DNA of 64,000 nucleotides, taken from contig UQWI01000004.1 of the NCBI GenBank assembly GCA_900544765.1, positions 1-64,000 on the forward strand, read 5' to 3'. The notes under the pieces were generated by a model that had not been told where the DNA came from, did no database searches, and saw nothing but the letters and a program-made list of their open reading frames with translations. Shown piece by piece: positions 9,369 through 16,191 of this stretch. Position numbers and translations under genes: made by a program. The stretch comes from an uncultured Eubacteriales bacterium. Its GTDB lineage: Bacteria > Bacillota > Clostridia > Oscillospirales > Oscillospiraceae. Position 1 is the stretch's first letter; the number at the start of each line of letters is the position of its first letter.

Positions 9369-10008
9369 CGCACAAAAAACATCTGACCCTTATCTGTATT
9401 TTTTTCAAGCTCTGCATTCTACCCTTGAAGTCCAATACACAGCTGCTGTTGCGGCTTGCTGTCGGTACAGCTTTTTCCGGTTCTCTGAACCATCGTTCTA
9501 TTGAGAATCCTGCCCGGCAGAAAACTAGCCGTTATTTCGCTTAGCCTGTGTTCGCTTCCTTTGAATGTGAGCTATCAAAAATCAGATAAGGGTCAGATGC
9601 GCTGATTCTTGATATCTAACATCTATTTAACCTCTCTTTCTTCGGATTTCGGTGCTTTCCAAATCCTCACGCGTCGTCAGAACGGATCGATAGAAACCCC
9701 GGCTGGTATGCCTCCTTTCACACAAATGCTTTAAGCTAAGCCGCTATGGCATCCCCGGCTGCTTTTATGTGCCGTTCCGTTCGCTGTTAGGATGGAGCCC
9801 CGATCAGATAAGGCATACGCTCGGCTCTTGGGCTTTCACCTTATCGGACACTTGAGCCGCCCTGTAACTTCAATCAGTTTCTGCTCTTTACGAATCAAGC
9901 TTCGGCCATTGCCTCACAGCTTTTCACAATCCGGTTTTCAGCTTCCTCAAAGGGTCGTGCTCTTATTTGTCCTGTTTCCTGAGCTTTGTGCCTTGCTCTT
10001 ATCTTTCT
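9344..10008 (-). ncRNA. Large structured noncoding RNA, about 665 nt, class unassigned
   Basis: This gene-free unit has its own consensus promoter (10015-10043) and a strong terminator (9344-9368) on the minus strand, with no plausible coding frame between. Transcript segment 9599-9583 pairs perfectly with 9396-9380 (17 bp), closing a 3' domain of about 186 nt. Other helices include 9847-9839 with 9813-9807 and a hairpin at 9666-9643. Segment CCUUAUCUGAU occurs twice (9813-9803 and 9592-9581), so two alternative partners exist for the 3' strand. Many purine-rich loops between helices resemble large ornate RNAs. I see none of the conserved cores of RNase P RNA, tmRNA or SRP RNA. Length and build recall the ROOL, OLE and GOLLD classes, but I cannot assign it. 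Base composition is lower in GC than its flanks. Confidence 0.75.
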
Positions 10009-10014
10009 GGTCAC

Positions 10015-10043
10015 AATATACCACCGAAGCGCCGCGTTGTCAA
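10015..10043 (-). promoter_or_regulatory. Near-consensus promoter of the large RNA
   Basis: On the minus strand a perfect TTGACA (10038-10043), exactly 17 bp, then TATATT (10015-10020). It predicts a transcript starting near 10008. It is oriented away from another strong promoter at 10101-10129. Confidence 0.8.
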
Positions 10044-10100
10044 TGGAAAATGTACTCATTCCACAAATTTGTCAGACTTTACGAAAATCTAACAAACCTA

Positions 10101-10129
10101 TTGATAAGCGCTGCGGCTTAGAGTATAAT
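10101..10129 (+). promoter_or_regulatory. Near-consensus promoter divergent from the large RNA
   Basis: TTGATA (10101-10106), 17-bp spacer, perfect TATAAT (10124-10129). The only thing downstream before a strong terminator (10148-10179) is about 45 nt, so the promoter seems to drive a tiny RNA or an attenuated leader. Confidence 0.6.
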
Positions 10130-10147
10130 TAATAATTGGTTGGGCCT

Positions 10148-10179
10148 GCGGATTCCCGTATACGGGAGTCCGCTTTTTT
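10148..10179 (+). terminator. Strong intrinsic terminator about 12 nt after a predicted start site
   Basis: A 13-bp stem (10148-10160 with 10161-10173, one G-T wobble, almost no loop unless the central bases open) followed by six T (10174-10179). Any transcript from 10124-10129 would stop here. Confidence 0.75.
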
Positions 10180-10243
10180 GACACGCTCACGAGGCGGTGA
10201 CGAAAACTCGAAACTGTCCCAAATCGTGTCGCGCGCACAAGCC

Positions 10244-10276
10244 AAAAGCGCCGGAGAAATTCTCTCCGGCGCTTTT
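10244..10276 (-). terminator. Terminator of the GNAT acetyltransferase gene
   Basis: A 14-bp stem AAAAGCGCCGGAGA/TCTCCGGCGCTTTT with a 5-nt loop; A and T flanks make it bidirectional. It lies directly after the minus-strand gene ending at 10283. Confidence 0.8.
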
Positions 10277-10282
10277 GCACGT

Positions 10283-10801
10283 TTACAGCAGGTGCTCCAT
10301 GTAGACGAGCTCGGTGTCGAGCGTGCCCTCGTGCAGGGCGTGGTGCTTGCCGGCCAGGCGGAAGCCGAGCTTTGAGTACAGCCGCTGAGCCGGGATGTTG
10401 GTGACGTTGGTGTCCAGCCTGACGACTGCTTTGCCCTGGCCGAAGGCGAGGCCCTCGGCAAAAGCGACCATCAGTGAGCCGACGCCGCGGCCGGACATGC
10501 CGGGTGAGACAACCAGCGTGTGGATGACCAGCACGTCCTCGTCCCGTGCGGGGTACTCCCAGGGGATAGCGTAGTACTCGGCGGGCTGGTACGAATTGAG
10601 TATGACGCTCGCCGCGAGCTTTTCGCCGATGTAGTATACGTACATTGTCCCGGCGTTCACGCCGCGCTCTATGGTCTCGCGGGTGGGGTAGACGCCGCGA
10701 ATCCAGCTCGTGGTAGAGCCGGTCTCGGCCTCGCGGTCGAACACTTCGTTGTAGCTGGCCTCTATTGCGCCGATGTCGGCGGCGGTCGCTTTGCGTATCA
10801 T
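10283..10801 (-). CDS. GNAT-family N-acetyltransferase
   Basis: A 172-residue acetyltransferase that would use acetyl-CoA to modify an amine; the substrate is not predictable. It starts MIRKATAADIGAIEASYN as GNAT enzymes do, has beta-strand 4 (DVLVIHTLVVSPGMSGRGVGSLMVA) containing the pyrophosphate-binding R/Q-x-x-G-x-G/A motif as SGRGVG, and ends with the NIPAQRLYSKLGF motif. AGGAGG lies just upstream of the ATG. It is a single-gene unit between a terminator and a tiny membrane protein gene. Confidence 0.9.
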   Translation of the reverse strand: MIRKATAADIGAIEASYNEVFDREAETGSTTSWIRGVYPTRETIERGVNAGTMYVYYIGEKLAASVILNSYQPAEYYAIPWEYPARDEDVLVIHTLVVSPGMSGRGVGSLMVAFAEGLAFGQGKAVVRLDTNVTNIPAQRLYSKLGFRLAGKHHALHEGTLDTELVYMEHLL

Positions 10802-10861
10802 GGCTATTCCTCCTAACTGTGCTTAGCCCATTCTAGCACAGCGCGGGGGAAAAGGCCAGAC

Positions 10862-10957
10862 TTATGCAGCGCGGCGGTCGTTTACGAACTTCCTGACGCC
10901 CAGGGCGCCCAGCACTACGACGGCGGCGGTTCCGACAACAGTGATAAATTTCTTCAT
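10862..10957 (-). CDS. Very small single-pass membrane protein
   Basis: A 31-residue frame with a well placed ribosome site (AAGGAGC) before its ATG. It starts MKKFITVVGTAAVVVLGALG and ends with a basic tail (VRKFVNDRRAA), so it is predicted to be one transmembrane helix with a cytoplasmic positive end. Nothing in the sequence tells its role. It lies about 60 bp upstream of the acetyltransferase gene on the same strand and may share its transcript. Confidence 0.5.
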   Translation of the reverse strand: MKKFITVVGTAAVVVLGALGVRKFVNDRRAA

Positions 10958-11145
10958 GGTTTTGCTCCTTTACACATTTTCCGGTCGCCCGGTATGTGCA
11001 GAGTATAGCGCTGCGATGTTTCTGTGGTGTTAATGAGACGTGAACGCGGTGTTTATATTGTGAACTTTTCGCGTCACGGCTTGAGGAACGCCTTCATCAC
11101 CGCCTACACCGCCTCGCGCTGTCCCGCACGGGGAGCTTTTTATAT

Positions 11146-12456
11146 TCACCGTTCGCAGAGCCAGTAGCTTGCGCTGTAGGGCGGCAGCTCGCTGCCGCCG
11201 CCGAAGTCGTGCGCCTCGCCCGTGAGCAAGTCCACGGCGCGGCCGCAGCCGGCGTTGAAGTGCGCGGTGTAGGGGGAGGCGTCCGCGTTGAAGGCGCAGA
11301 GCACGCGCTCACCGTCGGCTTTTCGCTCAAATATGTACTGCCGGTTTGTGAGCAGCACCTCGGCGTAGTCGCCGTACTGCAATGCGCGCGAGGAGCTGTG
11401 CGCGCGTATCATGGCGGCAATTTTGTCCGTCAGCGAGTTCCACTCCGGCCTCTCAAACTCCGGGCGCAGCGCCCAGTCGCCCTCGGATTTCTGCCCGGTC
11501 ACGCCCCATTCGCTGCCGTAGTAGACGCTTGGGATGCCCGGCATGGAGAACATGAGCGCATAGAGCAGCGGAAGGTGCTCCGGGTTGCGGAGTATACTCG
11601 CCGCGCGGGTGACGTCGTGGTTGTCCGCGAAGCTGAAGAGACGCTTGCCTCGGTAGAGGCACCAGGGCTCGCTGCCGAACTGACGCCGCAGGCTGTGCCC
11701 AATCTCGAAGAGGTTCATGTCGTTGAGGCTCGAGTAAAGGCCCTTGTAACACTCGTAGTTGGTACAGCTGTGGCACTTTCCGTCGCCGGCCCAGCGGTTG
11801 TAGTCGCCGTGCAGAGTCTCGCCCATGAGGAAGAAGTCCGGGGCGAGCGCGTCGCAGTATTCGCGCAGGCGGCGTAGGAAACCCTCGTCGAGACAATAGG
11901 CCACGTCGAGCCGCAGACCGTCGACGCCGAATTCCTCACGCCAGAAGCGCACGGTGTCGAGCAGGTAGTCCACGACCGCCGGGTTGCGCAGGTTGAGCTT
12001 CACCAACTCGTAGTGGCCCTCCCAGCCCTCGTACCAGAAGCCGTCGTTGTAGCATGAGTTGCCGTCGAAGCTGATATTGAACCAGTCCTTGTACGGCGAA
12101 TCCCAGCGCTTCTCCTGCACGTCCCGGAACGCCCAGAAGCCGCGCCCGACGTGGTTGAACACCGCGTCGAACATGATGCGCAGCCCGCGCGAGTGCAGCG
12201 AATCGCACAGCTCCTTCAAATCCTCGTTCGTGCCGAGGCGCGTGTCGACACGGCGGAAATCGCGCGTGTCGTAGCCGTGCGCGTCGCTCTCAAAGAGCGG
12301 GTTAAAGAGCACCGCGCCGCAGCCGAGCTTTTCAATGTGGGGTATCCAGTCGAAGATCCTGCGCAGCCGGTGCTCAGGAATGCCGTCGTTTTCCCTCGGA
12401 GCCCCGCACAGCCCCAGCGGGTATATCTGATAAAATACGCTCTCGTCGTACCACAT
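11146..12456 (-). CDS. Alpha-amylase family (GH13) glycoside hydrolase
   Basis: A 436-residue cytoplasmic GH13 enzyme, likely cleaving alpha-glucosides or maltodextrins. All four conserved regions are visible: DAVFNHVG (region I), GLRLDVAY with the nucleophile Asp (II), MGETLHGD with the acid/base Glu (III) and FADNHD (IV). No signal peptide and no N-terminal immunoglobulin-like domain are present, unlike neopullulanases and cyclomaltodextrinases. The frame is open upstream to beyond 13000, but ATG 12456 is chosen because GAGGAGAAAG precedes it and family homology (WYDESVFYQIYPLG) starts there. It is monocistronic. Confidence 0.92.
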   Translation of the reverse strand: MWYDESVFYQIYPLGLCGAPRENDGIPEHRLRRIFDWIPHIEKLGCGAVLFNPLFESDAHGYDTRDFRRVDTRLGTNEDLKELCDSLHSRGLRIMFDAVFNHVGRGFWAFRDVQEKRWDSPYKDWFNISFDGNSCYNDGFWYEGWEGHYELVKLNLRNPAVVDYLLDTVRFWREEFGVDGLRLDVAYCLDEGFLRRLREYCDALAPDFFLMGETLHGDYNRWAGDGKCHSCTNYECYKGLYSSLNDMNLFEIGHSLRRQFGSEPWCLYRGKRLFSFADNHDVTRAASILRNPEHLPLLYALMFSMPGIPSVYYGSEWGVTGQKSEGDWALRPEFERPEWNSLTDKIAAMIRAHSSSRALQYGDYAEVLLTNRQYIFERKADGERVLCAFNADASPYTAHFNAGCGRAVDLLTGEAHDFGGGSELPPYSASYWLCER

Positions 12457-12503
12457 AATCTTTCTCCTCATGGCAAAGGTCTTGCTGCCACGCAGCCTTG
12501 ACA

Positions 12504-12532
12504 ATAATAGCATAAAACACTGAGTTCTGCAA
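12504..12532 (-). promoter_or_regulatory. Promoter of the GH13 gene
   Basis: On the minus strand TTGCAG (12527-12532), 17-bp spacer, TATTAT (12504-12509), about 45 bp upstream of the ATG. Confidence 0.6.
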
Positions 12533-12630
12533 GGATGGAATAGTGCGGTTCGACGAAAGTTCGCTTGCCTGCAACATTTTAGCCTTCCCGATTGTGTATA
12601 GGACAGAACGGTTGAAAGCCGTTCAAATAA

Positions 12631-13011
12631 AGCAAAAGGAAGGAGGCGTCGGCCGAGGTTGGCTTCACTATTGAGACACCCGAGAGCATTGGAAACTGCG
12701 GCTTTGATTTTGCCCGCGTTTTTGACGACGGGATGCTTGAGCTGTTCTACACCGATGGGAACGGCGGCGGTGTGAGCGTCCACAAGGCCGCCGGGGACGG
12801 CGATATCAGCGGCGACTACAACGAGTATTCTGAGGTTGAGACCATGGACGCAGGCGGCGTCGAGGTCACTATAAAGGGCAACGGCGACGGCATAAGCCTT
12901 GCGCTGTGGGCAGATGGCGGATATACTTATGCCGTGAGCGCGGACGGGTTTGCCCTGACCGCAGATGAAGTCGGCGCAGTGGTAAACGCCGCCGTCGGGG
13001 AAGCAGATTGA
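12631..13011 (+). pseudogene. 5'-truncated paralogue of the downstream anti-sigma-like protein
   Basis: The frame is open from 12631 (after a TAA) to the stop at 13011, and reads as a DUF4367-like extracellular domain (VGFTIETPESIG ... GDYNEYSEVETM ... LALWADGGYTYAVSADG). It matches the C-terminal half of the protein at 13615-14211, sharing GDYNEY and the ALW-GGY-Y pattern. It lacks the N-terminal cytoplasmic and membrane parts, and the only ATG (12733) lies inside the domain. It is best read as a remnant of a duplicated sigma/anti-sigma locus, though the fragment keeps an intact frame. Confidence 0.6.
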
Positions 13012-13037
13012 AACAGAAGAAAGCGAGGATGTAAGCC

Positions 13038-13628
13038 GTGAGCCTGACCGCAGCAATATGCAGGCCCGCCGGTGCGGCGGGCCTGGCAGCAGCCTTTATA
13101 GTGGCGATGCTTGCAAAGCTGAAAGTGCTGCAGCCGGCCAGACCCGAGGTGAGGGAGCGGGCGGCGCTGATGCTTGACAGGCATGGCGACAGGATACTGC
13201 GCTGCGCCTATTCATACCTGCACAACATGCAGGATGCGGAGGAGGTGCTCCAGGACGCGCTGGTGCAGTATCTGAGGACTGCGCCGGAGCTGAACGATGA
13301 GGAACATGAGCGGGCGTGGTTCCTGCGTGTTGCGGCCAACTTGAGCAAGAACCGCCTCAAATACAGTGCGGCCCACGCGACGGACGAACTGAGCGAAGAG
13401 CTGGCGAGCGAGGGGAGAGACGACTTGTCCTTCGTCTGGGAGGCGGTCAAGTCTCTGCCCGTGAGCTGCCGCGAGGTGGTGCATCTCTTTTACTACGAAG
13501 GGCTCAGCACGGCGCAGATTGCGGAAACGCTGGGGCGCAGCGAGACTGCCGTGCGCTCTGCGCTGCACCGCGGGCGGGGCCTGCTCAAGGAGATACTGCG
13601 GGAGGATTACGACTTTGAAATACGCTGA
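13038..13628 (+). CDS. ECF-type RNA polymerase sigma factor
   Basis: Directs RNA polymerase to a small regulon. Region 2 (RHGDRILRCAYSYLHNMQDAEEVLQD) and region 4 with its HTH (LPVSCREVVHLFYYEGLSTAQIAETL) are both complete. The annotated GTG start gives an unusual N-terminal 45 residues (Ala-rich, hydrophobic) that cross a GC-rich 9-bp inverted repeat at 13060-13084. The true start may be one of the internal methionines (MLAKLKVL or MLDRHGD). The gene overlaps the membrane partner that follows, the normal arrangement for sigma/anti-sigma pairs. Confidence 0.85.
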   Translation: MSLTAAICRPAGAAGLAAAFIVAMLAKLKVLQPARPEVRERAALMLDRHGDRILRCAYSYLHNMQDAEEVLQDALVQYLRTAPELNDEEHERAWFLRVAANLSKNRLKYSAAHATDELSEELASEGRDDLSFVWEAVKSLPVSCREVVHLFYYEGLSTAQIAETLGRSETAVRSALHRGRGLLKEILREDYDFEIR

Positions 13629-14211
13629 GCTTATGGACAAAATAGAGCTGACGCCGGAAATGCGGGAGCGTGTCCTCTCCGGTGTGGAGCGCAAACTCGA
13701 CAGGAATCCGGCGAGGGGTTCTCGTCTGCTCAGGCGCTGCCTGCCGTTTGCTGCCTGCCTCGCGCTGGTTATTGCGGCTGCGGTGGTTTTGCCGCAGGCG
13801 GCGTCTCCCGGCGTCGAGTATGTACCCGGCATTGAGCCGGCGCAGGACGCGGCATCTCTTTCCGACGCGGTGGGTTATGAAGTGCGGGACGTGTCGGGAC
13901 TGCCGTTTGAGCCGGACGCGGCCGTGTACACTGCTTACGGAGATATGGCCGAGATTGACTACTCCGGAGAGGGTGAGCAGGCCGTTTACCGCCAGTCTCC
14001 GGGCGCGGAGGACAACTCCGGCGACTACAACGAGTACGCCGCCGTCACCACGACCTCTGTCGGGGATGCGCAGGTCACGCTCAAGGGCGGCGCGCCGGAC
14101 AGCTATACGCTGGCGCTGTGGTGCTCGGGCGGATATTCATATTCCCTGTCGCTGTCGTCGCCGTTGCCGGAGAGTGCGTGGATTGAGCTCATAGAGACGA
14201 ATGTGCAATAA
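13615..14211 (+). CDS. Membrane-anchored anti-sigma-like protein with DUF4367-type domain
   Basis: The probable regulator of the sigma factor whose gene it overlaps by 14 bp. A short cytoplasmic part (MKYAELMDKIELTPEMRERVL) is followed by one transmembrane helix (about residues 42-62, CLPFAACLALVIAAAVVLPQ) and an extracytoplasmic DUF4367-like domain (VGYEVRDVSGLPF ... GDYNEYAAV). TTG 13615 is chosen because GGGAGG lies about 9 bases before it and the encoded start matches related proteins; ATG 13633 is the alternative. A terminator follows immediately. Confidence 0.75.
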   Translation: MKYAELMDKIELTPEMRERVLSGVERKLDRNPARGSRLLRRCLPFAACLALVIAAAVVLPQAASPGVEYVPGIEPAQDAASLSDAVGYEVRDVSGLPFEPDAAVYTAYGDMAEIDYSGEGEQAVYRQSPGAEDNSGDYNEYAAVTTTSVGDAQVTLKGGAPDSYTLALWCSGGYSYSLSLSSPLPESAWIELIETNVQ

Positions 14212-14245
14212 AAACCGGCCGGAAGCTATGGCTTCCGGCCGGTTT
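14212..14245. terminator. Bidirectional terminator between sigma operon and rubredoxin
   Basis: A 15-bp perfect stem (14212-14226 with 14231-14245) and 4-nt loop; T-rich on both strands. It serves the converging anti-sigma and rubredoxin genes. Confidence 0.85.
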
Positions 14246-14255
14246 GTTTATTCAC

Positions 14256-14408
14256 TCACTCGGCGGTGAACATGTCCTTGCTCAGGCCGCAGACGGGGCA
14301 GACCCAATCTTCGGGGACATCTTCCCAGGCGGTGCCGGGGGCGATGCCGCTGTCGGGATCGCCGACGGCGGGGTCATAGACATAGCCGCAGGGGCAGACA
14401 TACTTCAT
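14256..14408 (-). CDS. Rubredoxin
   Basis: A 50-residue electron carrier with one Fe(Cys)4 centre. The two knuckles are visible as CPCGY near the N terminus and CPVCGLSK near the C terminus, with the conserved [15 protein letters not shown] core. The first knuckle is C-P-C-G, one residue shorter than the usual C-x-x-C, reported for some clostridial rubredoxins. GAAAGGAG precedes the ATG. It lies directly downstream of the reverse rubrerythrin gene, its probable redox partner in peroxide reduction. Confidence 0.9.
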   Translation of the reverse strand: MKYVCPCGYVYDPAVGDPDSGIAPGTAWEDVPEDWVCPVCGLSKDMFTAE

Positions 14409-14426
14409 GGTGCAGTCTCCTTTCGG

Positions 14427-14458
14427 TTTTAAATAAGGGCGGGCAAGTCCGCCCGCCC
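14427..14458 (-). terminator. Terminator or attenuator between rubrerythrin and rubredoxin
   Basis: An 8-bp GC stem (14437-14444 with 14451-14458) followed on the minus strand by TTATTTAAAA. It would reduce read-through from the rubrerythrin gene into the rubredoxin gene. Confidence 0.6.
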
Positions 14459-14520
14459 CGCATGGATTCGTTTACGTTGCCGCGTGAGCCGATAGCGCGG
14501 CAGGCGCGGCCGGATTCAGA

Positions 14521-15069
14521 TTACTCGCCGAAGTAGCGCTTCAGCAGGCCGGCGAAGGCGCGGCCGTGACGGGCCTCGTCGCGGGCCATCTCGTGGACGG
14601 TGTCATGGATGGCGTCGAGATTGAGCTGCTTGGCCAGCTTGGCGAGCTCAGTCTTGCCGGCGGTGGCGCCGTTCTCGGCCTCAACGCGCATCTCGAGGTT
14701 CTTCTTGGTGGAGTCGGTCACGACCTCGCCGAGGAGCTCGGCGAACTTGGCGGCGTGCTCGGCCTCTTCATAGGCGGCCTTTTCCCAGTACAGGCCTATC
14801 TCGGGATAGCCCTCGCGGTGGGCGACGCGGGCCATGGCCAGATACATGCCGACCTCGGTGCACTCGCCCTGGAAGTTCATGCGCAGACCCTCGAGGATCT
14901 CCTCGGGAGCGCCCTGAGCAACGCCGACAACGTGCTCGGCGGCCCAGGCCATCTCGCCCTCAGCCTGCTTCACGAACTTGGAAGCGGGAGCCTTGCACTG
15001 CGGGCAAGCCTCGGGGGGATTCTCGCCCTCAAAAACATAACCACATACGCTGCAAACCCATTTTGCCAT
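14521..15069 (-). CDS. Reverse rubrerythrin (NADH-dependent peroxide reductase component)
   Basis: A 182-residue protein that reduces hydrogen peroxide in anaerobes. The rubredoxin-like Fe(Cys)4 domain comes first (CSVCGYVF ... CPQCKAP, residues 6-27) and the diiron ferritin-like four-helix domain second, with the ligand motifs [15 protein letters not shown] and ARDEARHG. This order is reversed compared with classical rubrerythrin, defining the reverse class known from clostridia. It is placed between perR and rubredoxin on one strand, forming an oxygen-defence unit. Confidence 0.93.
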   Translation of the reverse strand: MAKWVCSVCGYVFEGENPPEACPQCKAPASKFVKQAEGEMAWAAEHVVGVAQGAPEEILEGLRMNFQGECTEVGMYLAMARVAHREGYPEIGLYWEKAAYEEAEHAAKFAELLGEVVTDSTKKNLEMRVEAENGATAGKTELAKLAKQLNLDAIHDTVHEMARDEARHGRAFAGLLKRYFGE

Positions 15070-15126
15070 TGTTGTTTCCTCCTGTGTAAGTAATAATATT
15101 TTAATGTGTTTGGGGTTGTCGATTGA

Positions 15127-15534
15127 TTAGGCCGTGACGTCCCGGCTTTCCAGAGCCGCACATCGGGCGCACTTGCCTGTGAAGCTCAAAGAGTGGTACA
15201 AAACCGTACCGCCCACTTCCCGCTCCACCTGCCGGTCTATACCGGCGAGATTCGGAGAGCAGACATCGGTGACGCAGCCGCATATTGTGCAGACAAAGTG
15301 CGCGTGCGGCGTCGTGTCCGCGTCGTAGCGCTCCTGACCGGCCACCGTACCCACGCTGACCGCGTCGCCGTCGGCGACAAACATTGCCAGATTGCGGTAC
15401 ACGGTGCCGAGGCTGAGATCTGGGAACTCGCCTTTCAGACGCGCGTACAGCATCTCTGCACTGGGATGTTCATCTGTACTGCGCAGGGCTTCAAGTATAG
15501 CCGCGCGCTTTCTTGAGTATTTGCGTGCTTCCAT
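15127..15534 (-). CDS. perR: Fur-family peroxide-type repressor (PerR-like)
   Basis: A metal-dependent transcriptional repressor of 135 residues. The N-terminal winged helix contains the recognition region (SLGTVYRNLAMF), the regulatory metal site region is YDADTTPHAHFVC, and two CxxC pairs (CTICG and CARC) make the structural zinc site. Its position upstream of rubrerythrin and rubredoxin, and a Fur/PerR-like palindrome in its own promoter, point to peroxide sensing and autoregulation; assignment to PerR rather than Fur or Zur is by context. Confidence 0.85.
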   Translation of the reverse strand: MEARKYSRKRAAILEALRSTDEHPSAEMLYARLKGEFPDLSLGTVYRNLAMFVADGDAVSVGTVAGQERYDADTTPHAHFVCTICGCVTDVCSPNLAGIDRQVEREVGGTVLYHSLSFTGKCARCAALESRDVTA

Positions 15535-15548
15535 GCTCTCACCAAAAC

Positions 15549-15566
15549 GATAATGATTCTTATTAC
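15549..15566. promoter_or_regulatory. Fur/PerR-type operator upstream of perR
   Basis: GATAATGATTCTTATTAC is an imperfect palindrome close to the Fur/Per box consensus (two ATAAT half sites in inverted order), 15 bp before the perR start. Confidence 0.7.
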
Positions 15567-15654
15567 GGTTTGAATTCTAGCACATATATGCCGGTTTGTA
15601 AAGAGGTTTTTTAAAAAATCTGTGTTAAAATTTGCGCTTAGCGCCTGTGTGTGC

Positions 15655-15685
15655 AAAGCTGCCCGGCAAAATTGAGTTGCCGGGC
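15655..15685 (-). terminator. Terminator of the CBS-domain gene
   Basis: A 9-bp stem GCCCGGCAA/TTGCCGGGC with a 7-nt loop, 22 bp after the stop codon of the minus-strand gene. The T tract is short (AGCTTTG). Confidence 0.55.
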
Positions 15686-15706
15686 TGATAATTGTACATT
15701 TTGCTG

Positions 15707-16141
15707 TTATATGTCGTCTGTGCTCAGCCGCCTGAGATTGCTAGAGATGTCGGCGAGGGCGGCGGCCGCCTCCATGTCGCACTTGCGGGCCATATCTGCG
15801 AGAGAAACCATACCGACTATCCTGTCCCCGTCAACAACGGGCAGGCGTCTCACCTGGCCTCGACCCATGCGCCGGGCGGCGTCGCCGACCTTGGCGTCCG
15901 GCGAGGCGGTGACCACGCCCCGGGTCATTATGTCCTCTACCGTCATCTCACGGGCGTCCCCGCCCGAGGCCACACAGCGCAGGACTATGTCGCGGTCGGT
16001 CAGCATCCCGGCCAGCTTCCCGCCGTCGGTCACGGGCAGCGCGCCGAGGTTCATGCGCTTGAGCAGCCGGGCTGCGGCGATGACCGGCTCACGCTTGTCT
16101 ATGGTTACGACGCGGCCGCTCATGATATCCGATACCTTCAT
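15707..16141 (-). CDS. Tandem CBS-domain protein
   Basis: A stand-alone pair of CBS domains in 144 residues (first MKVSDIMSGRVVTI ... GALPVTDGGKLAGMLTDRDIV, second TVEDIMTRGVVTA ... LPVVDGDRIVGMVSLADMA). Such modules bind adenosine nucleotides and regulate partner proteins. The start is ATG 16141 with GGAGGCGAT upstream; the frame is open further but without a ribosome site. It lies 50 bp after spoIIP on the same strand. The similar short CBS proteins of sporulating Firmicutes are often annotated as stress proteins; the partner is unknown here. Confidence 0.85.
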   Translation of the reverse strand: MKVSDIMSGRVVTIDKREPVIAAARLLKRMNLGALPVTDGGKLAGMLTDRDIVLRCVASGGDAREMTVEDIMTRGVVTASPDAKVGDAARRMGRGQVRRLPVVDGDRIVGMVSLADMARKCDMEAAAALADISSNLRRLSTDDI

Positions 16142-16191
16142 AATATCGCCTCCTGGGGATATTATCCCCATGTGCGAGGCGCTTAAACCCG

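Noticed and set aside
9344..10008. RNase P RNA, tmRNA or SRP RNA as identity of the large RNA
   Set aside because: None of their conserved core sequences is visible, there is no tRNA-like end with CCA, and the length is too great for SRP RNA.
9182..10121. Two plus-strand open frames (9182-9544 and 9792-10121) across the large RNA
   Set aside because: No ribosome sites, no recognisable family, and the region has clear RNA-type inverted repeats with a minus-strand promoter and terminator.
12457..13056. Upstream extension of the GH13 frame
   Set aside because: No ribosome site, no homology, and it runs opposite the anti-sigma fragment; the enzyme starts at 12456.
13060..13084. GC-rich inverted repeat at the start of the sigma-factor gene as terminator
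   Set aside because: The 9-bp stem has no T tract; it more likely indicates that the real start of the sigma factor lies further downstream.
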